Source: Rotaria sordida
Lineage: Eukaryota; Rotifera; Eurotatoria; Philodinida; Philodinidae
NCBI GenBank assembly: GCA_905250125.1
Contig: CAJNOL010000555.1
Coordinates: 31,381-95,380 of the forward strand
Direction: 5' to 3'
Length of the DNA stretch: 64,000 nt
In this document: positions 21,668 through 32,565 of the stretch, piece by piece
How positions within the stretch are numbered: position 1 is the first letter of the stretch
Layout: each line of letters starts with the position of its first letter
Notes under the pieces: model-generated
What the model saw: only the letters and a program-made list of their open reading frames with translations
Told to the model about the DNA's origin: nothing
Database searches by the model: none
Position numbers and translations under genes: made by a program

Positions 21668-22426
21668 GTGAGTTACTTATGTTATCCTCCTCCTCTTCAA
21701 GCACATCGATACACATACTAACATTTAGACAACCCCATTCTAATTACTTAATACATGTTAATTACAATAAATGATCAGGTTGATAATACAAAAAAAAAGA
21801 ATGTTCGTTTTATCGATGACTACGATCAACAACTCATTGCTAAACATAACTCGCCATACTACTTTTTTTTTCTTTCTTTTCATTGACATCGGTTGTAATA
21901 GCGCCGAAATACGATCCGTTCCAACAAATTACACATCAATGTAAACCATCACTGCGACGCAGTATGTCAAAATGAATAATATGAAATTGATTCAAGATTT
22001 TATGACAAGAAACAAATTGTTTCGATATTGATGCTCGTTTTTCTTCAAAAAGAAGATAAGATACTAGATTAATCATTTCATAAAGCAACTATTTATTTAT
22101 TTTAAGTATCGAATTTCCGATAGGTTGAAATAATGTTAAGTGTACAAGAACAATTCTTTTATATTAGCTGTTTTTTTCTCTAGCTAGTACAGTCATTATC
22201 GATTTAAAAGATATCATGTGTGACCTTAGCTTAATTATTTACAAGTATATAATTCTGAAATAGTACAATAATAGTCAGTTTTAAAGAAAAGAAGATTTAA
22301 TTAATAGTAATATGATAATAAGATCCACACTTGCAAATGACGTTTTTGAGCTGACATTTGAGAAATAAAATGAATTCTTAACATTAAAAAGATAGTCAAT
22401 TATTTTTGATATTATCTTTCAGAATG

Positions 22427-22436
22427 NNNNNNNNNN
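22427..22436. other. Assembly gap of 10 N
   Basis: Ten undetermined bases. It lies 330 bp upstream of the small gene at 22768. Confidence 0.99.
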
Positions 22437-22647
22437 GAGTTCTCTATAAGAAACGCCAAATATATTTTGTTCCCAATGATACATATCTCGACAAGAAAGA
22501 GACCTGTCTCTTCCACCCATCCCATTTCTGACTTGTTGATCACGTAGTAGAATATCGATATATAAATATACACTAACATACATCTTCTACATAATCGAGG
22601 GTATTAGATATATATTCTCCATTCTGCTATTATGAAAATACTGATAG

Positions 22648-22655
22648 TATATAAG
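22648..22655 (+). promoter_or_regulatory. Possible TATA box of the 66-aa gene
   Basis: TATATAAG about 115 bp before the ATG at 22768. The spacing would give a leader of roughly 85 nt. Weak evidence in AT-rich DNA. Confidence 0.3.
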
Positions 22656-22767
22656 CGTAGCCGATAGTAATGAGAGAAAGAGAAATCGTAATAACTATAA
22701 AGCTATTCGAGATAATTTATTCTCTTCTTCAGAAACAACTACGTACAATCAAGTCAACAAATAAATA

Positions 22768-23023
22768 ATGAGTTCAGAACAAAAAAGTAAATCTTCTAAC
22801 GAGAAATTTTCTTGTATATCATTGATAATTGTTGTTCGTAGGTGACAAGACTGCATTAGCAGCTGCTATCGCCGAAGCTCATAGAACTGGTGATGATACA
22901 CCAGACATTGATCCACGTAAGAAAGCTGATAGAGAAAATCAAGGTTGGCTTTCAGGTGATCAATTTACAATTGCTGAAACTCCTGTTGCTCATATCAATT
23001 CAACAGTTGGAACCAAAGAATAA
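22768..23023 (+). CDS. Small hydrophilic protein of 66 aa, two exons
   Basis: Exon 1, 22768-22786, ends AAAAAA|GTAAAT. Exon 2, 22842-23023, follows TTCGTAG. The join gives M-S-S-E-Q-K-S-D-K-T-A-L-A-A-A-I-A-E-A-H and then a charged segment rich in Asp, Arg and Lys with one G-W-L-S-G motif. There is no signal peptide or membrane helix. I do not recognise the family. The short 55-bp intron, its clean ends, an in-frame stop and a following AATAAA near 23022 favour a real gene. Its composition, small and hydrophilic with an Ala-rich helix, would fit a stress-type protein, but that is only a guess. Confidence 0.6.
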
Positions 23024-23291
23024 AACATTCTATCATCGAATGAATAACTATTGATTTTTTTTACATATAAACAAGCATTTTTACTTATTATATGCATGTT
23101 TAAACATTTTCTATATGAAGTAAATCTTATCTATTAATCTAATTAAATATTTGTTTCGCATATTTTATATATCGGTCAACAAAATTTTATTAAAATTGAT
23201 TTTTCTTTATGGTACATAAAAAGAGGAAAAAGCAAAAAGTAAAAATTCAGATAGATATTTTATATTCAATCCAAAAATGTTGTGCCCAATT

Positions 23292-23716
23292 ATTGACTTT
23301 ATCATCATATATTCAATGTTCCCAAGCGATATGAGAAAAATTAATAGTACGTAGACAAGGCAATATATGCGACTGTCAGATGTCATTCGACTTCATATTA
23401 TGTCTATGATAATGAGAAAAGCTTAAAAGAATTCAGGTCCACGACCGACTGTTGTTGATCAGTTTTGGTTGTTGCAATGAAATATTCATTAAGCTAGATG
23501 CATTTCTGAAAGATTAAAAACAGAGAATTTTTATCTACAAGCTAAATCAGCAAAAGTCGGTCGTGGACCTGAATCCTTTTAAGCTTTTCTCACTATCCTA
23601 GACATAATATAAAGTCGAATGACATCTGACAGTTACATATATTGCCTTGTCTACGAACTATTAATTTTCCTTATATTGCTTGAGAACATTGAATATATGA
23701 TAATAGAGTCGATGAT
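23292..23716. repeat. Foldback element of about 425 bp
   Basis: Arms of about 160 bp (23292-23450 and 23556-23716) are inverted copies, including AGGTCCACGACCGAC against GTCGGTCGTGGACCT. The spacer is about 105 nt. It has no coding frame and is probably a MITE. Confidence 0.82.
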
Positions 23717-25737
23717 AGATTTAGGCGTCGAATCAATAAAAAATTCACACCCACAAACTTTTAACTTCAAATAAATTTTTTATACGCACGTGTTCATAAA
23801 TTATCTCATAGATTAGACGACGTTCAATCACAATTAATCATACGATTAAAAACTGACTATCATAGTGTTCAGAGTAAATTCGAATCCAATTACCGTGAAT
23901 GGATAAAGTTATTTTTCTCAGCCTTAATTTCATTAATGATTGATATATATATACAATAGTTATTAGAATTTTACAACAAAAAAAATTTCTATGCAACAAT
24001 GAGAACGACAAGTAGAAAATTTACAAAAAGAAACTGTATTTGCAATGTATCTTGAGTGATATTTCGAAACTTTTATTATTAGAAAACCAACCAATTGACT
24101 GTTACATTGATTTGTTCAAATTTTTTTAAGTTCAGCTATATATAAGGCATTAATGTTCTGTACACTATTGACACGGACATGATGTAAATCCACATTTTTG
24201 GATAAAACTAATTGCAATAATACAAAGTTTTACTCTGTGTATTTTTAGGAGCATCATTGATAGAATATGATTTTGCCGGTGCTCTTTCGGCTGAAAACAG
24301 CTCGTCTCAAATTTTTTTTTCCCTATAAAAGTTATTATCAATCGATAAATATACATCAAATATTAATATTACATTTTAAAGTTACTCTATCTACACATAA
24401 GTGCGTATTCATTACGTCGTCAAAGAATTACATATGCTATTCAAAAATAGACAAAAATACGCTTAAATTAATAAATTGTTGCTCTTATTTTTCTCTGGAG
24501 TTCAACAAAGAGAATCGAAAGATGAAATAGATGCCACAATCTAATATATTGCATTCTAAATCATAATCACTAATAGAAAGAAGATCAAAATATTGTTGGT
24601 TATGGTTCATATATTTTTCTAATATGATTCTATTTTCTAGTGTACAATATAGCTCTATTGAGTTACGTTTCATTGATAGTCATGGTTTACAATCTCAAGG
24701 TGTCTATAAAGGTGAAATATAATCAGACAATTTCTCTTTTTTTGTCCTTTTATACTTTGTTAATCTTTATTTTTTAGGAACTCACAATGGATGGACAACA
24801 TGTCCAATCTTTAAAAATTTTCAATATAGTTTATTCTGCTGTTCGTAGTGTTCAAATTCTAATCACATTTGTATCTATGGTAAACATGAATGATAGTAAT
24901 GCAACTATCAACGAACACTATTGTATATGGGACAATGTGAAATTTTTAATGATGAAATTATGATACTTACTACAAAATGACGAATAATATTAAACAAATA
25001 TTCTCTCACGTTATGTGAATGAATGATCACAGTCATATTTTCAAGATTGAAATTTGATCTTTAAGTAGATGTTTAATGAATAATGCTTTTATATTGCTAA
25101 TGCATTAGTTTTGTGAAACATGATTGAAAATGAGTATTGAAGCTGAGGACGGGAAAATTGAACTCTCTCTCCTCACAGGCCGTGGCAGATATGTCACTTT
25201 CTAGTATGGCTTTCGGATCATTGTACCATAGATTTTTAAATCATGATTCTATGATTTCAGCAAATGGGTTTATCATTCTACGGACAATAATAAATTATTT
25301 TACGATTCGAACAATAGGGTAGTTTACTCTACAACTTTAACCAAAGGGGTTCACTGTTCTATGGTTTGAGAAAAAGGGTTTATTAAATAGAACAAGACAA
25401 TTTAGTTTTATTTTATTTTCTTTATTTAGTTATCACGATAAGCAATACAATTGTTTCTGATTTGCTATGACAAGCTTCATCTTATCCTCTCCATTTTCCC
25501 CCGGTGACCAAATGCGATATATCAGAGATTTCTCCCAACCCTCTTTCATCACATGATTCATGAACCATTCATGGTTCTCCAGCATCTCATTACAGAAATA
25601 AAATAAAATAATTTAATTTGATTTTTTTCTTCTTCATTCAGGTATTCCTGCAGTTTTTAATAATATTATGCAAGAAATCGGATAAGTTACTTTATTTGTT
25701 TGCTTCTTTATTCTGTATTTAATCTTGTTCATAGTCA
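23717..25737. other. Degraded stretch, possible exon relics, no intact gene
   Basis: Short coding-like pieces occur without a full frame. One segment near 23790-23960 reads as an amphipathic chain before a stop. A segment near 24640-24715 with a donor joins to one at 24778-24850 with an acceptor (I-E-L-R-F-I-D-S-H-G then T-H-N-G-W-T-T-C-P) and soon stops. Neither matches a family I know. They may be remains of a gene broken by later insertions. Confidence 0.3.
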
Positions 25738-25860
25738 GGGCTGCCAAATCTCCTGATTTAGCCAGGAAACTCCTGATTTTTAGACTTTTCTCCTGGTGAA
25801 AAAATCTCCTGAATCCAGGAGCTGATTTTTATGATTTTCTCCTGGTTTCTCCTGGTTTTT
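25738..25860 (+). mobile_element. Solo hAT-type left end
   Basis: It starts CAGGGCTGCCAA, the same 12 nt as the terminus of the complete hAT at 29259. Behind it come eight or so copies of TCTCCTGA or CTCCTGG in both orientations, a different subterminal repeat from that of the complete element. No matching right end (TTGGCAGCCCTG) is found apart from that of the other hAT, so this copy is truncated. Confidence 0.7.
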
Positions 25861-28800
25861 AAAGGGTTTTGTCACGTTTAATTGTAGTGATATTTTGAAT
25901 CAATAAGACAAAGAAAAAGAGAACTATCACACTATTTCATAGATGCAATAGGCAATAAGAAAACACGTCGTTTCTGCTTGTTAGGCCTGATAACATACGT
26001 TTATTTGTGAGCTTATTTTCTTGACGGTTAAAATGTACCTCATGGACAAAAACTAGTTTAGTTCGCTTTTTCTATATCAACCTAGAATGCTATTTGTGAA
26101 TTGACCTTCAGCCACATGAAATTTTTGTGGGCTCCTAATACAAACGATTTGAAGTGCAATCTTATTGGTGCATAATTAGGAACTAAATGAATAATCATCT
26201 CAGTTATACAAAGTTCTATAATTATCTTTTAAATAATTCAAACCTATTGAAACAAATTCAGTCTTTAGAAAAATATGGCCATGTTCATAGGTGGCGAAAT
26301 GTTTTGGATCTAGGGTAGTCTCAACAATTTTTTACAAGATTCGCACCAGAAAATTAAAAATATGGAGTAAGCCAATTTTTTTGATGCCATCTTGATGAAA
26401 CAAAGTTAGTATTTCTCATTTCGAACTCGTATTTTGTAATGTATGACGCTGATAGAGATAAGAAAAGCATTTGCAACTTATGTGTCAAAACACGTGCATT
26501 TAAGAAAACATGTCGATGATTATCTTCATTGACTTCCAACTCTCACAAGAATTCTTTTCCATCTGCTGTGCTAAAAAATAAAATAATGTCCAAGTAGCAA
26601 TGTTCACAAAAACGACATTACATTATGAATGTTTTTATTGTGTTGAAAAGATATTTTTTCTGCGGGAATATTTTTCTATACTCGTCGTTTTCTTGCTCCA
26701 TTTCTTATGGCAATGGGAACTCCATTAAGTATTGGTGTTCCCGCATTTTTTCTCGTATTTACCTACATATTTGGATATATATATATGTAGCAGCGTTTTA
26801 TTTTTACGTAACTAACCTACTGTAGCTCCAATCATAATTATATTATTAATTTCAAGTCGTGTCACGGTTATCTTAAAATCTAAAAATAAAACAGGAATAT
26901 GAATTCCTGAAGTCTTACGATTAGAAGTGTAAATCGCCGAGCTGAGTCGCCGCTGTCGGTGGGACAAAAAAACTAACAGTTTTGAAGATTTTTCGACGCC
27001 TGAGATCGCTCTTCAACGATGTTTCTGTCTAGGTTTTTTATCAGTGTGTTCTCTACCATTGTTTTCTCTTTTTTCATCCGATAATTTCGCGGAAATAAGA
27101 AAACCTTAAAGAAATCGTCCAACAAATTCACTCAACTTCGCCGACAGCCTAAAAAAGTTGAGTATTTTCAGTCGCTACCGAAATAAAAAAAATAAAATCG
27201 CACTTACACACCACCGATCTATGAACTGGTTTACGCTTCTGCTTACGGAAGTGAAAATAAATTTTTTTCTGGGAATAAGAGTGTAAGAACAAGAATAACA
27301 ATTTTTTTCCGAGAAAGAGAATATACGGGCGAGAACAGAAAGAATAGTCGAGAAAAGTTGCTCTCATAACACTAATGATCGGGTAATGTAAACTTAGTCG
27401 CTAAAAATGATGAAAGTCTTTGGCAGCTACTAGCTGATATGATTCAGGTTTTTTATGCAGTACTTCGTCACTTTTAACGAAAGAACCTTACTTTAAACCA
27501 TGGCTGACCCAAAATTTGAGATTTATCCACACAAAACTAAAAGTTTTCTCAAAAACAGTTTCTAGGTCTGTTTCAATAAATGTTACTATTTGTTGTCGAT
27601 AGCGACAAAAAATCTTGACGCCTGTTCAAATTTTTTATGTACTGCACAAACCTATCAATTTAACGTAGTAGAAAACAATTATTTGAGCGTACCATAGTCT
27701 ATGGAATCTGAACCTAAGATAGGCTTTAGTCTACTCAAGCCGTGTGATTCCATCATCTACGAATAGACGCTATCTAAGCCTTCATTTATTCCATCCACGA
27801 GTCTACCTAAGCCTTTAGCTGTCCAACCTAGCGTAGGCTCGAGTATACTCGGGACTTGTGATCCCTTCGTTCATGGTCATGTTACAAAAGTGACATGAAC
27901 GATATAGTTAATAAATTATTGTTCATGTATGCCCATTTTGTTTAGTTACATATTAATGTCTAATTAAACTTCATTTTCTATTTTGACGGTATATTTTGAT
28001 AAACCACTGTGAAATGAATAGTAAAATAAATTCCACATAATTATGTTTTTTTAAGAATATATATCACTGAGAGGAAATTTTGTCATCAGTAACTTAGTAG
28101 AAGAACATAACGAGTGATTAGACGAACGAAAACTTCAGTTTTCTTTGAGAGAAGACCACTAATTCATTTTCTGATTTCAATAAACATCTTCTGATTTTTC
28201 TCCTGATTTTTTTCTTTTCTTCTCATCATTTAGATGTTTTTATATAATACTGCGTTCGAGCAATGATTGAGTGCTATGAAATTTTCAACTGGATTGATAA
28301 TGTAAAGATCGTTTTGATATCTCCCTCATAAAGGTTGTATAGTTTAATGGAAGTGTAACGTACAGCAAACCCTATAAGGATCTATGAATATTAATGAGTC
28401 TTTCACAGGGAGATCTGCTTGTTTTCATCTTCAATGAAAATTGCGAGTTACGAAATACTTGGAATTTGAAAGCTATGTGTTCGATTATATTCAAGTTTTA
28501 AGTTGTACACTATTAAAATTTTTAAGAAATATTCAACTGTTTCGAATAGATAAGAATTATTATGTTAACATGAAAAAAGGAAGAAAAAAAAAGCAATGGA
28601 ACTACTTCAAATAAGGTGTTGTCAACGAAGACCATTTAATTCTTAAGTATTTCGTTGTAGTCACTCACTTTTTTCAAGTATTTTAAAAGCCTGACAACGT
28701 TTTAACTAGTGTTAATTGTATGCATTTTTTTATTTGCCATGGCAATTTTTTTATTTTCTCTGTTTCATTATATACTACAATGTTCACAGAAAGGGAAGTA

Positions 28801-28964
28801 TCTTTCAAGGTCAATAAAGTAATCGTCTAAGCAAAAAGTAACCATCGAATTTATAAAATGTGAAGAACATAAACAAACTGAAACTATTTGCTACCTAATA
28901 AATTTTTTTCTCCTACGAGTTGTACATTTAAATATATTATCGAAATAAAACTACATAATTCACT
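25861..28964. other. Stretch without a recognised gene
   Basis: AT-rich DNA next to the solo hAT end, perhaps its decayed interior. A local cluster of CCTAAGCC-like words occurs at about 27715-27840. No frame longer than about 70 codons is convincing. Confidence 0.45.
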
Positions 28965-29250
28965 ATGGGTTGTGGATCTTCATCAGAAACTCACGTTATT
29001 ATTCCTACAGCGTCTTCATATAATGATAAGAGTGAGTTAAAGAAAACACCTAATACTCCATTGAGTGCGACATCTCAGACTAGTAAAAAATCGAGAATAA
29101 CTTCGGGCGCATCCCAGAATGATGCAATGGCAAGAATAACAAATGGTACATCTGAAACTTGTTCGACAGTCTTACAATCATCCAATGAAGGAAAAACATC
29201 TGCCAATCCGTCAATACATTCGCAGGATGATACCAAACACGATGTGGTTA

Positions 29251-29258
29251 TTATATGG
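29251..29258. repeat. hAT target duplication, left copy
   Basis: TTATATGG, repeated exactly at 32558-32565 on the other side of the element. Eight bp is the hAT standard. Confidence 0.95.
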
Positions 29259-32200
29259 CAGGGCTGCCAACTGTACCCCATTTGGGGGTACAGTACCCCA
29301 TTTCGTTCTTTTGTACCCCTGAAAATGTTGTACCCCAGGGGTACGTATTTTGTACCCCATTTCGGTTTTTAAATCTGCATTGCTATTAACTAATCATCTG
29401 ATGAAAAAAATCAATATCTTGTACAGACCTCTATAGTAAAAAGTATTGGTAAACAACTGACTAATACAAAGTGGCGTCTATTTTGTTTAATCTAATCTTG
29501 AATCATTCTATTTTAAATACTATTTTCGAGTAGACAATGAAATAAATTTCAAGGAATTTATGTTTTGTTGTTCATTATTCTTTTGTTACTTTTTTCTATC
29601 ATACTAAAAAAGGCATTTTGAACTTTGTATCAAAAAGAAATTCAATTTTAGATTTTGTATTTGATAAATGGGATAATATCTTCAGTATGGAATTGAACAA
29701 AAATGATGACATTGAAATCTCGGATGATTCACCTTCAGAGACAGAAGCAGCAGCAACAGAAACTATTGAAACACATTCGTCTTATTCAAACAAATTAATT
29801 ACTAATACTAAAAACGAAAAAAGAAATTCAACGTCAAAAAGACGTTGCACTTTCAACCAAAACTGGTTGAAAGATTCTAAATATGCACCATTTCTCAAGG
29901 AATGTCGAACTAATAAACACCTTGCTTATTGCTCTGTTTGTAAATCAAATTTTTCTATTGCTAATGGTGGTACCTATTTGATTAATCGTCATATGGAACA
30001 AGATAATCATAAACGATTAGCTGAAACTCAAGAAAAAGAAAATTGTAAAACTAATCTGAAATACATTTTTTTAAATAACTTGTTTTTGTTTTATTATTAA
30101 GCACGATCAATACGTGATTTTATTGTTCCATCATCTGCATTAACTAAATTAACTGCAGCTGAACTTAGTCTTGTGTACCACGGCGTCCGTCATGGATACA
30201 GTTACATTAGTCAATCATGTACTTTTGATCTATTAAAAAAAATTTTCGGTGAATCTTATATAGGACAGAATATTTGCTGCGGTAAAACAAAAGCTCGTGA
30301 ATTATCTGTAAATGTTCTTGGTGAGCTACTTCGATTTATACTATTTCTAGAAAAATACTATCTGATAAAAAATACGAAAAAAAATATTTGATTCAATATT
30401 TATGTTTAGAAAACATTGATGTTTGATATTAACTTTTTTAAATAAAATATAATATAATTTTAGCTCCATATTTTACTTCTAAAATTATACAACAAGTTCA
30501 TAAATCGTGCTTTTATTCTTTGTCATTTGATGGTTCTAACAAAGGGAACATAAAGATGTTTCCGTTTATTATTAATTACTTTACGATCGAGTCTGGTATT
30601 GTAAGATCTGTTCTCGAAGTTGTAGAACAGCCATTTGAATCAGCTGAAGCTATTGTTAAAACAATTCATCATGTATTAAAAAAACATAATCTTGATATTG
30701 AAAAATTAACATCTATTGGAGCTGATAATATTAATACAAATTATGGTCGATATCATTCAGTTTTTAGTATTATGAAGCTTGAGATTTTAAATTTGTTTAA
30801 AGGTAATAGTAGCAGTATAAGTTTAAAAAACAAATGCTAAAAATATTTTCTTTTTTTTTCTTAGGAAATTGTTTTTGTCATATTTTATCTAATTCAGTCA
30901 AAACGTCTCATCATTATTTACCTGTTGATGTTGAGTCATATTTATCTCAGTTATATAGTCACTTTAGTTCATCATCAAAACGTGTGGCTGAATTAAAAGA
31001 ATATTTTGAGTTTGTCGAAGAAGATTATCTAGTAAGTATTTCCAACTCTTTACATTTTAATATAAATATAATACTATCATCTTTTTAGCGTTTGCTTCAA
31101 CACATAAAAATTCGGTGGCTTAGTTTGTACAACTCAATTGATCGTTTACTAAAAGTCTATGATCCTTTATCATCATATTTTTTTGAAAATGATAAAGAAA
31201 ATGAAGATCGAACAACATATCCACAGATTATCATCAATTTTTTTTCATCAACTGTGTCCAAATGTACATTACATTTTTTACATCAAGTATTATTTGATAT
31301 TCAACTAAAAAATTTAGAATTACAACAATATTCTACATCATTTGCTGATTTACATAGAATTATTACTAGTTTATTGAAAAAACTCAACGATCGTCTTGAA
31401 CAGAAGTATTTTGGCCATCACATCAGATCAATATTGAATTCAATGTCAAAAGACGACCAAGAAAAAACAATTTCATCATTTACACAATATTTATCAAACG
31501 TTATTAAATACATAAATAAATATTATGAAGAACATTCATTATTAGCTGAAACTTTATCTATTTTTGGTATGTTTTTTTACCATTAACAACGAATAAATAA
31601 AAAATTTCTTTGATTTTAGGAATAATTGAAATTGATCAAATAAAATTTGATCAAATTGAACGTTGTGTGAACATTCTTAAACTTGAACTTGATCATGATC
31701 AGTTGTTTGAAGAAATGATCAATTTACAAACAACGTTCAAAAAGGTTACTTCGTATCGTGAACCACTCTATGTTCAAATACAAAAACATGTTGGTAATAA
31801 CAATTTTATTTTTGATGATACTGAAGAAACACATGAAGAAGAAACATTAATTCATAAAACAACAACATCGAATGATGAATATAATCATCCGAAAATTCGT
31901 CCTGATCAACTTTGGGCTTACCTTATTTCAAAAACAACACCAAATTGTCAAGAAATAATAAAATTACTTTCTTTTGTATATTCAATTCCATGTTCTAATG
32001 CTTTTACTGAAGGTGTATTTAATCATATGAAGCTCGCATGGACACCTAGTCGAAATTCAATGAATGTTGAAACTGTTGCTGCTGAATTACAGATAAGATT
32101 AAATTGTAAATTGAAATGTTATGATTTTTTTTCATTTGTACAAACTGAATCCGACTTGATCAAATGTGCTCGAGGCACACAAAAATATAGCTTTAAAAAA

Positions 32201-32557
32201 AAAGCTTGTTCTACTTGATTGTATATTAAATATGTATTAATGTACATTACATTGTGCAATTATGTTTTTGTTCTTATTATTTGTCTTGTTTTCAATTTTG
32301 AACTTATGCATTAACTATTATAATATTTTATAAGAGAAAATAACTAATAAAGCTATTTCAAGTATCAAATTGTGAAATATTGTGTTGTTTTCTATAAAAA
32401 AGCTTGATTTCATTGATTTTCCCAATTCAATTTACTATTCAAGAAGATAGATAATGTACCCCATTCATGTACCCCGATCGAAATATGGATGTACCCCAAA
32501 TATACCCCATTTAGATTTTTATAAACCCCATTTCAAAAAAAAAAGTTGGCAGCCCTG
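29259..32557 (+). mobile_element. Complete hAT transposon
   Basis: 3299 bp with 14-bp terminal inverted repeats CAGGGCTGCCAACT, flanked by a perfect 8-bp duplication. Both ends carry subterminal GTACCCC repeats (at least four on the left to about 29360, several on the right from about 32456), typical transposase-binding sites. It encloses one transposase gene with six exons and no lesions. Perfect duplication and intact coding point to recent insertion. Confidence 0.95.
29687..32218 (+). CDS. hAT transposase, six exons, intact
   Basis: Exons 29687-30044, 30102-30320, 30464-30802, 30865-31031, 31089-31566, 31620-32218; 2160 nt, 719 aa, every junction in frame. The ATG at 29687 is the first in the exon; the frame runs open upstream without another ATG. 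Residues 45-53 form a basic stretch. A BED-like zinc finger follows with C82, C85, H102 and H108. The RNase-H-like catalytic core shows D215 in F-D-G-S-N and D280 in G-A-D-N; the third acid is E651 in N-A-F-T-E-G-V-F, within the C-terminal hAT dimerisation region. It is of the size typical for hAT enzymes. Known of the family: cut-and-paste with 8-bp duplications. Introns are 57-143 bp. Confidence 0.92.
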
Positions 32558-32565
32558 TTATATGG
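32558..32565. repeat. hAT target duplication, right copy
   Basis: TTATATGG, identical to 29251-29258. The host reading frame resumes at 32566. Confidence 0.95.

Noticed and set aside
28330-28510. tRNA-like A-box (TAGTTTAATGG) followed by a GTTCGATT motif
   Set aside because: The distance is too long and no acceptor or T stem can be paired.
29618-29686. Longer N-terminus for the hAT transposase
   Set aside because: The extension has no ATG; it would start at TTG. The first ATG is at 29687.
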